A stretch of 64,000 nt of DNA from Diphasiastrum complanatum (GCA_029204225.1 CM055097.1:50346997-50410996), one strand, 5' to 3'. Positions 1 to 12,412 are shown, counted from the stretch's first letter. Notes: generated from the sequence alone by a model not told the origin. Made by a program: numbers and translations.

Positions 1-1031
1 AAGTATTACATCTCTACTTTATCCAAATTCATAATATGAAAGTCTATCCTTAAAGGCCTAGGAGTCTTGAGAGAGCTCTTCAAGAAAAGCTAAGCCAAAA
101 GTGAAGCAAGTGAATGAGGGGAGTAAGGCCTTTACCCCCTTGCCCACACCACTTTTCCACCTTCCAGAAGCCATACTAGGTGATGGGCCCCAAGGGCACC
201 ACCTAGCATGTGCATGGGCCTCTGCCTTATGTGTCAACCCTTATGGGCACCACCCCACCCCCAAGCCACCACTCACCTTAAGGCCACCAAGTCACCAAGT
301 CACCACCCACCTAAGGCCACCTCACTTACCTAACCCATGGGTCATGCCTATCCCCCATTTACGAGGTCACCTCCTAACCACATAGCCTTATGACCTTAGT
401 ACCTTACGTTAGACTCCTATGGGCACTCTCCATGTCATAGTACAGGTCTCAGGTACGTAAGTACAACAGGTATAAGGAGATGGAAGGAGGAGGATTTCCC
501 TCCTTTGGAGAAATCCTTCTCCAAATTATTTTATGTGTGTGCCAAGAGGGCTTACAAAGGCATGAGGAGGCCTTACAAATACAAAAGGATAGCTATAGTG
601 AGGAGAGAGGAGTCCCCTCCCTTCAGTACCTGCAAAAAGTAAAGAGGGGAGCTGTATTCTCACCTCCTCTCCCTCTCTTAAAAGACTCAATTTCTTTTAA
701 TTTCTTAGTCTCAAGCATTAGTTTGGTGTTTTATTAGTTTCTTTAACTTAAAGTTTATGTTAAAAATTCTGGCATAACCTTATAGTCAAGCTTCTGCAAA
801 GCCAGGTTTGCCATAGGGCCTGGCAAAAAAAAAATTTACGGCTTCCCAAAACTCAAAAACAGTAAAAAAGCCAGAAAACAGCATCTTTTTGATGATTTTT
901 TAAGTTAAAAAACCGATAGACAGAAAGCCCAAAAAAATCCAGCCCTTAACTAGCACTTAAAGTTTAACCAACCAAAATAGAGTTAGGACGATTTCACTTT
1001 TACACAAAGATCGGTGGCTCTGATACCAAAT
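1..1031 (-). mobile_element. Internal leader of an LTR retrotransposon, cut by the window edge
   Basis: Read on the minus strand, a primer-binding site matching the initiator-tRNA-Met type (TGGTATCAGAGCC) lies at about 1016-1029, directly inside the LTR at 1032-1534. The rest, down to position 1, is non-coding leader with C-rich and CCACC-rich stretches. Positions 50-400 resemble 21170-21478, where the same kind of leader precedes a gypsy gag on the minus strand, so the gag of this copy probably lies just outside the window. Open frames at 101-385 and 480-737 have no recognisable domain and are not treated as genes. Confidence 0.55.
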
Positions 1032-1534
1032 TTATAAACCCCCATCGTTGAAGCTGACCCACGTAAGGACACAATGAGGTGACGATGCTCTGTAACCGCC
1101 CATCCATAGAGATACTACCATCTCACCTAAGTGCACTGAAGCTAAAGACCACCATCAAGCATGCTTAGGTCTCCCCCAAGCTGCGACATCCCATACCACC
1201 GCCCCCTACTTCAACCCTCACATACCTCCATCTCATACCAAGATGACATCCTGGCCTAACCACGTGGGAAGAGCTCTTCATTATCCAGGTGAGAATGAAT
1301 GCCTAGCTCATGGAGATCCACCACTATATACATAGTACAAGTGGGGGTCATCTCCACCAGCATGGTCATGTCATAACCATCGACACATGTCGTTTGTGCG
1401 CGTGCGCACTGCCAAGGGTCAATAACTTCGATTACCCCGCGCCAATAGAACATTGCTTTAGACCAGTGCCCTGTCCCGAATAACGAGATCGTCACCTCAG
1501 GTAGGCTGTTACGTTCCCTTATGGGTATGTAACA
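1032..1534 (-). repeat. LTR of minus-strand retrotransposon (family G1)
   Basis: On the minus strand the repeat begins TGTTACATACCC at 1534 and ends next to the primer-binding site at about 1032. It is clearly related to the plus-strand LTR at 45257-45755. The two share the start, the central CATGAGCT..ATTCATTCTC section and the GATGGGG end, and both are about 500 bp. The open frame at 1256-1495 inside it is LTR sequence, not a gene. The second LTR of this copy is outside the window. Confidence 0.7.
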
Positions 1535-2672
1535 ACCTACCAGAATGTCATTGCCATGCTTAAGTTCCTAGTCCCTTCCCAATGATTGCTAGAGACCAAT
1601 GATCCAATGCAAAAGATTTGGTAGTTCAGGGGTCTACATAAATGGACTAGGCCCTATGTAACATAGAGCTACAATATAAGCCCTAATTACATGTCCCTCA
1701 CTTATTAAGGATGGCAAGTATGGTGGCCACGTCTTTTTCCTTCTTGCAAAGTGGTCTGGTACCAAGTCAGAGAGATAAAACGACAAGCAAATGATGTATT
1801 TGTCAAATTCAAGCTCAATAGGCAAATACAAGAAGAAATCAAGGACCAAGGGAATAACCCTAACCTTAACTAGATTACTTTTGGATTGACACTTGAATAA
1901 GCTAGAATATTCTGAAGATCAAGAATAGGAGTAAGAGTCCTCTTATGTAGTCTGCCAACAGCTTCCCTAACCTTTTTCTGAGTTGTTAAGGGGACAGCTA
2001 TAGGAGCTTCTACAGATTCCCATGAACATATGTTCTCTTGCAGTAGTGTGCCAATCTGAAGATTAACTCGTCAAAAGTCCATCTTAAATTTGATTGAAAC
2101 AAATGCAAAACTAAGGTCCAAATAGGAGTGCAAGATGAGCTCAAATCTAATGACAAGTAGGAGTTCAGAATGAGCTTATATGTATCTCAAATACGAGGCA
2201 ACTCAAATCTAGTCTCAAATATTATTTCTTTATACGGAAGTGAAAATGCTGATAACATGCTTCTTTTCTGCAATGCTCCAATCAGTCAGACCATAACTAT
2301 TTGCAAAGTAAAGGGGGTTATTGAATGAAGGATATTTAACTTGTTCTGGTTGTATGCCTCTAGAGGTGTCACCGTTTAACAGTCAGAATCACGTATTGTC
2401 GAAGGGAGAAATATGGGCATCTGTGCTATTTACATTTTGGAATCCTTCAATGCTTTTAATAGCCATAATTTCTTCCAGCCAATCATAGCACCAGATATTT
2501 CAAAACTCTCTTAGCCTTAGTTTGTGAGCTGACAGTTATGTCTCTTAGCTCGGAAAAGTGCTTTGGCAAGAACTTGCGGAAAAATCACGAGCTCCATATT
2601 GCTCATCAAACTTCAAAGATGGAGTTGTACCTATTTTTTAGACTTATGCAAAATTTATTTTTGACACTGCAG
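1535..2672. other. Unassigned DNA upstream of the DUF1336 gene
   Basis: No domain is recognisable in any frame. The first exon of the downstream gene, expected to carry the start codon, should lie here or further left, but no convincing start plus splice donor was found. A candidate ATG near 2415 gives a short frame ending about 2518 with no family similarity. Confidence 0.4.
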
Positions 2673-5600
2673 GAGACGATGAGATCTGGTTCGATTCACA
2701 AGCCTGTTTTGCATCTGATCCTGAAGACGAGTTTATGACCATTGATGGTGATAATTGTCACTTTTATCTTTCATTTGATTTTAGTGATGCTTTCTTTTCA
2801 TCTATCGTCGGTTCATCTAGGCCTGAGGCTTTTTCCTATTGATTTAAACCTGAAAAAGATGCAGTTGATTCTTTGAAAGCAAATAGTTTGTTTTTCTAAA
2901 AGACAGTTCCTACTGATAGAAATTTGATGCTTTTCCACATATATTCTCCATGAAGTTCTGTTCTGATTCCGTGTTTGTTCTGCTTGTGGTGGTTCTGTTT
3001 TCACAGGAAATAGTCTTAGTCTTTTGCAGAGTGGACAAGAGTCTCCTAGACCTACTTTTGCTGCTCTTAAAGAAAGAACGATGACAGTTGATACTGGATT
3101 TAGCAAAATTTTAGTGGATGAGCCTGTGAGTTCTAGTGAAAAACCAGCCTCAATGGTAAGATTATCTACTAGCGAGACATTTGTGCAAAATAAGTTGGAT
3201 TTTACTATTCTGGATGTTGTTGATGAAAGCCAGAAACTGAATGATGGAGAATATACCTTTAAGCCTAGGAGGCAGACTACATCAGAGGCCAATTTTCAAC
3301 CTAATGCAGTTGCTCCAGTAATTGATAGTTCAGCTGACCTGGGAGAACATCAGATGGATGGTGATGAAGGATCAAACATTGGATCATGCTTTCCACGTCT
3401 ATTGAGCTTTAATGAAAGAAAGAAACCTTTAAGCCCTAAGCCTCGGCGAAAATCACTGCGGAGAGTTTCTTTCAAGCGACGCTCCTCACTTAATTCAAAT
3501 GAGACTTCAAAATTAGGTAAGTAGACTTAATATCTACCTTCAACTGATTAAAATCGTTTGATTAGTTCTGGAAGGTCAGTTTTGCAAGAAACTCCATATT
3601 ACTTGGGCTCTTTTTTCAATAGTTTGCACTCTAGGTGACATTTTTTTGATTCAATCGGCTGTGTTTTTCAGCAATAACCTGCACACCAGAGACTTTTGTA
3701 GCGGTAGAATCTAGCCATATTGAACAATTTTGAATCTTGTTGATAACATGAGTTGTTTTCCCATAGCAGTTAGTCCTAGCATGTGGATGAAGCTCACAAA
3801 TCAAGTTTCTTCAGCTTCTAAAGTTTGAAATACATGTGTTTCTTGCTTATGTTGGGAAAGTAACCTAGCTTGATTTGCTTGTTTCCCTGCACAGCATTAG
3901 TAAGATGTAATCTCAAGGTTCGAGCTGGTCATTGTAAAGTAGTTCTTTTATATTAGAAACACATCATGTCTATCTCCTTTAGAGGGTAAAAAGCTACTTG
4001 CTCTTTGACTTCATATATTCCATGATCTCTTCAAGTCTTTTGGCCTTTCAACTTTTGGGCTCCTCTCAAGGAATAGGAGAACCTGGAATCAATGTAGTGA
4101 TTACTTCCAACAGAAGCTTATCAATTGGGTGTCAGATCTTTTCCCTTATAGTCAAGTTGCAGAAAGAGGAAGAAGGCTTGCTGATTGCTCGTGTTTCTTC
4201 TCCTGTAACATTATGGGAACTTGTTACTGGTGTAGGCTATGCTTGGTCGTCCAATCAATAAATCCTAGTTCTTTTCTCTGTCCTTGCTAGTTAATTGATA
4301 AAGTTTAAAGCTTTTTATCTTTCATATGGATATGACATGTGTAAATACTCAAACACAATAGTAATTGGAAATGAATCTGCTGTGTTTCTGTTGTGGATGC
4401 AGGGGATCACAGGGAAATCTTAGAGAGACCTCTAGCTGGATCACAAGTTCCACCTCTTTTGGAAGATAAAATGGAACGTTGTTGGTCCGTATTTAGCCCT
4501 TCAACTTTCAAGCTCCGAGCACCCAACTTTTCAAGGTATATTGTGGTATATTTTTTAGTGGGAAAAGACTTCACAGTATCAGATTTCTTCTCCCTCTTAG
4601 TTGTTGATTTGATCCCTTTACTTGTGCCACCTTTCGAAGAAGAAATGGAAGTGCTGTAAAGCTTAAATGCAGGACATTCTGGTCTGGTTGGATTGATATT
4701 ATGTATTGAAGTAAGGGAACTGTAGCACACTTGGTTTGATCGTCGTTTAAAGCTCAGTTTGTCAATGATTGTACTTTGTATGGGTTGCACTCGAAAAACT
4801 TCTCTTTTGGATTTTATCTTTTTTCGTTTTCATGGTGACAGCTACTTTTGCATTTATTCTAGCAAACTTGATGTACTACGAGCTGTATGTAGAAGTTTTT
4901 AATCTGAGATTGGAACTTTCCTTCGCATTTGAAAAGCTCAAATGGTTCTAGTATGATTTGCAAATTGGCAGATACTACCTCAATTGCAATTTAGCTGGGT
5001 GTATGGTTCCGCGGTGAAGTTTGTATTCAAAGGTGCACGGCAGCAATCATTGTGGGAATTTTGCCACCATTGTCAAGGACAACATACTAAGAGTTATTTA
5101 TTTGTAATAAATGAAGAGTATGGGTGTAAAAATTAACATTCTTTTTTCTGTACACCATGTTGAATATATAGTTAGTAGAGGGTCACACTTATGCACCAAG
5201 GAACAGATTTCTTTGTTTTTCTTTGCCATCACGAGCCAACGTTCTCCCTAGCTCCTTGGCAGGATGAAAGATGTTTCAAGGCATGTTAAGAAACACTTTT
5301 TTGCCCGGATTTGTTGTTTTATGTATTCAAGTTTGCATGTCCTATTTGTTATGTTATAATATCATCTTAGTTTCAACTTTGAAATAAGTCAGATTCATTC
5401 TTCTTCATGTTCAACCAATGGCCAATAAGTGCATCCAAGAATGGCTTAGAATGTAACCAATGGAGTCGGATTCTTACAAAACCCAGATAGTAACTTGTGC
5501 TTGGGTACTGATGAGACATAAGTAGTGCTGAATGGCTGAATGTTTTTGCTTTTTGAATTCTAGATTATTGTTGCAATATGGATTCCTTGACTTTTTTGCT

Positions 5601-8600
5601 GCACATATATTTTTCTAAACTTAACTTTATGACATCACTGACTTTATAAGTTTTTTCTAAACTTTACTTTATAACATCACTGAACCATAAAATTAAATTT
5701 GTGAATTTGGGTCTATTCCAGTCTCAGAAATAGATTCTTCTTTTAAAATGTCGATGTTTCTAGTGATCCGTGAATGCTGTGGAGAGTGAATCAAACATTG
5801 TCAACATCGTCTTGCATGAACAGGGAGAAGAGGAAAGAGCATGCTCCTTCTTTATCTGTGTTTGAGCCAGTCGGAGCAGATGTATTCTTTTCAACGAAGA
5901 AAATTAACCATGTTGCAAAGTTTGTGGAACTCCCATCTGATGATATGCCGGTTGATTCAAACAAGCTGTGCAATCTGCTAGTAGTTAACGTCCAGGTACT
6001 CATGTTTGTTATTCTTGATTATATTGAAGTATCTGGAAAGTTGAAAATCTTTGATATTAATATGGCACCCTGATATAGAAGTTGCAGATTCCCAGGTATT
6101 TAATATTAATACATCATCTCGATGTATGAGTTGCAGATTCCCTGGTACCCGGCTTCAGTATTTGGAAGTGCCGGTGATGGAGAAGGCCTAAACCTTGTAT
6201 TGTATTTTAAGCTTTCTGAGAAGTTTAAGGAAAACCCACCAGCACATCTGAAAGAAATGTTGACGGTACTCTCTCTCTCTCTCATGCACACACACATATA
6301 CATGCATGTACACATACACACACACATATCTTGCCATCTATAGCTTATACGAAGCAACCTATAAGCATTAAGAACAATGAAAATAATAGCAAACCATCAA
6401 TCAAATGTTGCTTCAACATAAATAGGCTGCTCTTGTTGGAGAGTAGCAGGATTCTCAAACATTAACTCAGCTACTCACTGCTACTAAGGTTCTCCCACAA
6501 AGAATCACTTAAAAACTAGAGAAACCAACCAACCAAGGCTAGCTACAACAATGTTTACTGTCTTTGGAGTATCACATTGGTCTTTACTGGTTGAAGTTTG
6601 CCAATTTGTTTGATGGATTGTGATGCCCTAAATGTTGATGCATCTCATTTTTAGTAGTATGGTAAGGATTCTCCATCATGTCTTATGAAATTGTTAGCTG
6701 ATTACTCACCGACCTTAAGGACTGAGGAGTAATAGGCAAGAGTTGGGTGATGTGCGGACCACATTTCTCCTAAGGGTGCACTAGTAGGCTGTACAGTCAA
6801 GTACAAGTGCTGTACAATGCTAGTACAAGGGTTTTGAGGAGTTTTTGATAATTTTGAGGCAGTTTTTGGGGGATTTCAGACTGTGGTAGATAGTTTCCAG
6901 AATTGTGCAGCTATTCAAGTCCGTACAGTACCGTTCCAGGTCCGTACAGTGCAGTACCAACAGTTGTACCAGGGTGACAGTGACTGTATATGTGCTTTCT
7001 TGGAGGATAGAGGTGTTTTTTCCAGTTTTTCAGACTTCAGCAGCCAATAAAGTGCCTGCTGGACCTGCTGCTGAGTCAGCAGTCCGTATAGTCCTTGCAT
7101 TGGATAGTGCAGTGACTGCAGAGCATTTAATAGCCACTGTTTTGTACTGTAATCTGTTTTTAAAGCTGTTTTTCAGACAGCAGTAGGACAGCAGTCTGTA
7201 TTTGAAAGTACAACTAGATAGTCAGTATAGTACGAAATTTTTGTGTATTATCTAAACAGTACCTGCTATCTGAACAGTACCTGTCAAGTACCTTTAGCAT
7301 TGCTCAGTTTGGCATTTTTTATGACTGCGCATTAAATTTTGCTAAGGGCTATGATACATTTGGGTGTGGAGAGCATCTATTTCTGCAATTTTTGGGCTAC
7401 AGTACAAATTCTTGAAAAAATTTTGGGAATCTTGGGCTACGGTACAGAACACATCTTTGAGACTGCATTTGATTTGTTTCTCCCCAAGAAGCATTTTTCA
7501 TTGGCAATTTGAATTGCCAGAGCTGATTTGAATTAGCATTACCTATTACAGTCAATTAGGATTATTGAGATAAGTTATTGTTCTATTGTCCTGGATCATT
7601 CTTTTACCAATTTATCTTTTTAACTTCAGACACTTGTAAAAAATCTGTTTATTTTCCCATATACCTACAAGGAGATTTTTCTACCATGATGTCTAGTCTA
7701 TGCAATTTGTGTTTTTTTAGGTTGAGAAAATTTTGCTAGCAGTTGCCATCCATGAAGAGGTTCAGGCTTTTTGGTTTTGAGGACTTGCTTTCCTTGTGAC
7801 CAAGTAACAATTTTGATCTTGTCAAAGCCTGCCTACTTTGAGTCATAGAGTTAGTCGGCAGTTCTGTCTGGGGAGAGTAAATGAATCTTTTTTTTCTGGC
7901 AATGACTGTCTGTTGAATAGGCTGTTATTGGCTAAATAGAAATTTTAGTGACAGAAATTTTTGGACGATGAAGTGGAGAAAGTGAAAGGGCTGGTTGGGG
8001 ACTCTTTCTTACATTTCAGAGAGCGACTGAAAATCGTTGCCCGAGTGATGAACCCTGACGAGTTGCATCTGACTGCTCCTGAGAAAAAACTTCTTGTAAC
8101 ATACAATGAGAAACCGGTCCTCTCACGGCCTCAACATGTTTTCTACAAGGTATGTACTATGCTCAAGTTATGAGGTTGAAATAATTTCCATATATGCTCA
8201 GTTTGTGAAACCTGCTTTATGTAAGAAAACGCTGTCTGTTTGGTTGGTTTCTGTAATTCTGAGGCCAAATCCGTACAATCATGCAGGGAAATAATTACCT
8301 TGAAATAGACTTGGACGTACACCGATTCAGCTTCCTTGCACGGAAGACAGTAGAATCTTTTCGGGAACGATTGAAGCTATGTATTCTGGATATTGGACTT
8401 GTAATCCAGGTAGGCCTGAAACGACTGTGAATACTTGCAGACTTTATAACAATTCCAAGATTATGAAGCTTTCATTTCATCTTTAAGAACCTCATGTATG
8501 AAGGTGTGAAATAGATGATTGTTGTATTCTTTTCTTTTTCCTTGTTTAAAAGCATGTTGAAGGCCATGTATAACATATTCTCTGCACAGGGGAACAGGCC

Positions 8601-8694
8601 GGAGGAGTTGCCAGAGTATATGCTTGGTTGTGTGAGGCTCAACAAAATTGACTTTGATCATGCCAAGATTCTAAGTACCGAAGAAGGGTTATAA
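2673..8694 (+). CDS. EDR2 C-terminal domain (DUF1336) protein, eight exons seen, first exon missing
   Basis: Proposed exons are 2673-2747, 3007-3516, 4403-4535, 5824-5995, 6137-6265, 7955-8149, 8287-8409 and 8590-8694. Every boundary is GT/AG and every phase joins without a frameshift, giving about 480 codons. The first two exons encode a low-complexity, Ser/Arg-rich region containing DEIWFDS and EDEFMTIDG, typical of the CW14-like N-terminus. Exons 4403 onward form the DUF1336 domain: [78 protein letters not shown], and [20 protein letters not shown] just before the TAA. EDR2 itself carries PH and START domains before this region; none is visible, so this belongs to the shorter CW14-like group. 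Its biochemical role is not established; related proteins are linked to lipid binding and defence. The intron 6266-7954 is unusually long. The start codon is not located. Confidence 0.88.
6266..7954 (+). other. Long intron with (CT)n/(CA)n repeat and GTAC-rich block
   Basis: This intron follows the exon ending MLTG-type codons at 6265. Right at its 5' end is a CT then CA/TA microsatellite (about 6268-6330). From about 6780 to 7450 it contains many copies of short GTACAGT/CAGTAC words. This block has the look of an inserted repeat, but no ends, target duplication or coding capacity were found. Open frames inside it (6905-7186 and its reverse) are not supported as genes. Confidence 0.5.
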
Positions 8695-9957
8695 TTAACA
8701 GCGGCTTGGGTAGTCATGGGAAATGATTGCATGAGGTTGTCCATAAGATCAGGGAAATTTTTGTAGTCTACAGTAGCATAATCTGGTGCTTCCTCAAACA
8801 AGAACCATCATGTTCAACTTCATTCTTTGTTTTAGTTATTTTTAGCAGCAAGAAATTTTGGATGATGCTTTGTACACCCCGTCAATTGTTTAGTTAAAAA
8901 AGCATGCATTCATTCGTATTGTCATCTTCCTTTTACCAGTGCTAGAAGATACTTGCGAAAATGTACAGAAAACTGCGCTCCAGAAATTAGGGTTAGGGTT
9001 TTCCGGAACTAGATTTTTGAAAAAATTTCTTGAAGTTTCTTTGCTTTTCCATGAAATTTGTTTAGGGGAACTGTCAAAAATACTTTCTAAAGTGGACATT
9101 TTTTTAGGATAAGTATCTATAAGTTGCAAACTTTGATGCTATACTCGATGGGTTTCAAAAGTAGCTAACCTAGCACAAACTGTTATCACCATAATTGGCA
9201 TATTTTGAGCTTGGGGGAGTTGTCACATAGCTCTCTTTTGCCATGTTTATTTGAAATTGCACAAGTAACTTAGGGATCAATCAGACATTTTGTTGGTCGT
9301 CCAATTGTTGATGCCATATAATGTCATGGTACTACTTATTTTAAGATAAATAATCCATGATCTGTGGTCTCCATTTTACAATTCATCTTGGAATTTGAAA
9401 TAATGTATATTTGAATTTTAGTATAGAGAGACCAATGTAACAAATGTTTGACCTATCCAATCCGCCAGCATTGCAGCACAATACTCTTTTAAGGAAACCT
9501 TTGAGGAACTTGACCTAATGAGGAATCCTTTGCAGGAGCTTAAAGATGATTATTGGAATTCTATTAAGACTAAGTTGGTCAATCTAGGTGATTCAAAACC
9601 TTTTTGGGTGATATAATGTTTATTCTAACATTATTGCAATGTTTATGTTAATCACACTCTTCTGTGGAGCATTTTCAAGTGGATCATCGAGAATCATGAA
9701 ATTGTTTCTATACACTTGTTCAATGGCATAGGGTGTGAGGTTGAAGGCTAAGAAGCATGTTTTGTTATGAAGAATTTTATCTCTATCCACTATCCTACTT
9801 TCAACACCTTTCTAGTAGTAAACTTGTATGTTAACTAAACTAACTATCAAGTTTTTTTTTTCAGCCATGAGTGTTTTTCTTAAAAAACACAATTGTGATC
9901 TGGGTTTCAGTGTGTTTCAAAAAGTTTTTGCAGCAAATTGTGATCTATTGCCACCCC
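8695..9957. other. 3' flank of the DUF1336 gene, no further gene seen
   Basis: AT-rich sequence without recognisable coding potential. The first few hundred bases probably include the 3' UTR. No RNA gene or transposon ends were recognised. Confidence 0.4.
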
Positions 9958-10000
9958 CCCCCCCCCCCCCCCCCCTCCAACACACACACACACACATATC
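9953..10000. repeat. Poly-C run followed by (CA)n microsatellite
   Basis: About two dozen consecutive C residues (9953-9976 with one T) run into AACACACACACACACACAT. Its exact length is likely to be unreliable in assembly. Confidence 0.85.
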
Positions 10001-10041
10001 TATATAGTATAAAACTATTTTAAAGAGAGTGTGTTTTTTTT

Positions 10042-10127
10042 GTCACGCTGTGCTGTAAAAAATGTCACGCTGTGCTGCCAAAAATGTCACGCTTTGCTCG
10101 CAAAAAATGTCATGCTTTTGCAAAAGA
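10042..10127. repeat. Short tandem repeat, about 21-22 bp unit
   Basis: Four degenerate copies of a unit like TGTCACGCTGTGCTGCAAAAA follow one another, each diverging more to the right. The open frame at 10072-10299 is produced by this repeat and the following GT/CA tract. Confidence 0.75.
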
Positions 10128-10264
10128 AAATGCTAAAAAAGGTTTGAAAAAAAATGTATGCAGATGTGTGCCTTGGTTTAAAAGTCATGTGTGTGTGTGT
10201 GTGCGCACGCACACCAACTATTTGTCATCTTTCATGATGACAAATGTGTGCCCTTCTCATATCC

Positions 10265-10490
10265 TTCTCATCCCTCCTTCCCCCTCACTCTCAATATGAG
10301 CTTTAAAGCTCTTTGACACAAAGTCTGCTACCCGTCGCATTTCAAACTCGCTTTGTAATCGCCACTTGGTTAGTCTCTCTGCTCCCTGATTCCCTCCCCC
10401 TCACTCTTATTACGAGCTTTAAAGCTCTTCGACACAAAGCCTGCTACTCGTTGCATTTCAAACTCCCTTCGACACAAAGCTTGCTACCGG
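10265..10490. repeat. Direct duplication, about 120 bp apart
   Basis: A block reading CCTCACTCT..GAGCTTTAAAGCTC.. TTCGACACAAAGCCTGCTAC.. CGCATTTCAAACTC occurs at about 10279-10352 and again at about 10399-10471. A third partial copy (GACACAAAGCTTGCTACC) sits at about 10471-10488. The 14-bp core GAGCTTTAAAGCTC is a perfect palindrome. Confidence 0.7.
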
Positions 10491-10523
10491 CAGCATTCGT
10501 CGCATCAAAGTGGTCTCTCCGCT

Positions 10524-10955
10524 GTGAAAAAAGGTAAAACATATCTTTCTATGTTGACTTTGGGGGCTATACTTATGATAGTAGAGTTAACTAAGAGATG
10601 TGGATCAACCATTGATCACATGCAAATCCATCTTAGAACTCGAGCTTCATCTTGTAGGAGTTTGGCTAGTTTTTTCACATTGTAACTTTTGATGACAATT
10701 GAGGATTCTCTTTCTACTTGAGAATTATTGCTTGTACATTCTCTCGAGCAAGGAGTTTTTTTCATATTAAACACTTGGAAACTTTTTTTATCATTCTCTC
10801 TCATAGTGAGTACTTAGTTTTTTGAGTCTATGATATGCTTTTGTGCTCGTCTTGAATTGTAAAGTAAGATTGTTGTTTGATCATTCATGTGCAATCACAA
10901 TACCTCACAAGATTCTTCAAAGGTGCTGCAAAGTTCACACGTGCTAAAACTTTAC
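10524..10955 (+). repeat. Probable LTR end of a worn copia element
   Basis: A PBS-like TGGTACCAGAGC at 10956-10967 follows directly after ..TAAAACTTTACA, the normal geometry of an LTR end. The left boundary is a guess: TGTGAAAAAAGGTAAAAC at 10524 would mirror the end. The LTR contains TTCACACGTG at 10934. No partner LTR was found. Confidence 0.4.
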
Positions 10956-11720
10956 ATGGTACCAGAGCTTTGTTGAGGTTAGTGTGCATTCATCATAGCT
11001 TGCTCAATTCTTGAGAGTAATTTCTTGAAGGAACTCAGATTTGGGAAACTCGCTTGCAGTCAAACAAGTTTTGATTTATAGGTGAACCAAATCGAGCCTG
11101 ATTTGCTTCGATTGAAACCTGTATGGACCAAAGCACTTGCGAGATCAGCGTTTTTCATTCAGGTGGTATATCTCAAGGATTGATCCAAATTTGGTGTTTA
11201 ATTGCTTGTTGAAAAAGTATTGAAGAGTAGAGTGTGATGCTTTTGTTTCTAAATCAATTCGATTTGATTTTAGAAAGTGAAAGGCAATCAAAGAGGTAGA
11301 GAGTGCACCCCATCTTGAGGGATATGCCAAAGAGAGTACACATCTGGCCAATCTCATCAAAATTCTCATTTTGTGTTGTCAATCAAAGATAGAATTGTTA
11401 AGACAAGTTTCTTGAGGTCATAGCCACATCATTTCACACAAATGAGTTGTGTTTGAGTTGCATGTGAGATCCTAGAGTGTTTTCAATCCTTTGAAACTTG
11501 TGGAAGAAGTTGACATCGAACTTGTAAGTGCTTCATCACTAGATAGGGGCAAGATCTAGATTCAAGTTGATTGATTCTTTGTTGTGAGCAAGATCTCACA
11601 TATTTTGTTACAAGCTTTCAATAGGTTGGATCAACATTTCAAGTTGGATCCTAGGTTGAGAGAGAAGCTACACATTCAATTCCACTTTTTTGTCATTACT
11701 AGAAAATTTTTCAAAGAGAA

Positions 11721-11995
11721 CATGACATCCATGACATATCTCTTGGAACATGGTGAGAGATTAACATCTTCGAACTATGCTATTTGGAAGATAAGAATGA
11801 AATCATTATTGGTTCTTCAAGATGTGATGGACATTGTGTTAGGAATTGAAGTAGAACCTGAAGGTCCTAATGAAGCAGCTCAAACATTCAAGAAGAGATT
11901 CAAAATTGCTCTTCATTTTATCAAAATGGATGTGTTGTGTTTTTTAATTTTAATACATAATCGATATTCAGGCCTTCAAATTAAGAATCACAATT
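11721..11995 (+). pseudogene. Copia gag fragment
   Basis: The translated segment MTSMTYLLEHGERLTSSNYAI WKIRMKSLL.. DVMDIV is the start of a copia-type gag (UBN2-like), with the usual Asn-Tyr..Trp..Arg-Met pattern. It breaks off near 11940 into AT-rich sequence. It lies about 750 bp after the PBS-like site at 10956, a spacing seen in the other copia elements here, so both probably belong to one decayed copy. Confidence 0.65.
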
Positions 11996-12149
11996 AAGTG
12001 TTGTTTACAACAAAACAAAGCTAGGATTAGATACATTTTTGCATATTGATATGTGTATGGGTAAGGAGGATCACTTTATCATACAAGTATCAACAAACAC
12101 ATGATTCTATAAATATAATAGATAAAAATCAAACAAGAACAAAATGATT

Positions 12150-12209
12150 ACTTGGCCAACACACTATCGTACATAATTACTTGGCCAACACACTATCGTA
12201 TATAATTTC
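12150..12209. repeat. Tandem duplication of about 30 bp
   Basis: TACTTGGCCAACACACTATC followed by GTA[CT]ATAAT appears twice in a row, with one mismatch. Confidence 0.8.
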
Positions 12210-12237
12210 ATCCTTCCAATCACAATGGTAATATGGG

Positions 12238-12412
12238 AATCATATGTTACCACTATAATAGAAGACACATCACCATATGTCACCACTGCAAGAAAGACAC
12301 ATCACCATATGTCACCACTACAAGAAAAGACACATCACCATATGTCACCACTGCAAGAAAAGACATGTCACCATATGCCATCACTACAATAGAAGAAATT
12401 CCACCATATGCC
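12238..12412. repeat. 33-bp tandem repeat, about five copies
   Basis: The unit starts CATATGTCACCACT and continues GCAAGAAAAGACACATCAC; copies differ by substitutions and single-base indels. Because the unit length is close to a multiple of three, overlapping frames stay open (12233-12486). These frames are repeat artefacts, not proteins. Confidence 0.85.

Noticed and set aside
101-737. Two open frames rich in Pro/His and Gly/Leu
   Set aside because: They lie inside an LTR-element leader read from the other strand, with no domain.
1256-1849. Minus-strand frames near the left LTR
   Set aside because: The first is LTR sequence shared with 45257-45755; the second has no support.
2813-3292. 159-codon minus-strand frame
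   Set aside because: It is the shadow of the DUF1336 exon 3007-3516.
3998-4951. Frames in and after the intron of the DUF1336 gene
   Set aside because: Apart from exon 4403-4535 they cross splice sites and show no family similarity.
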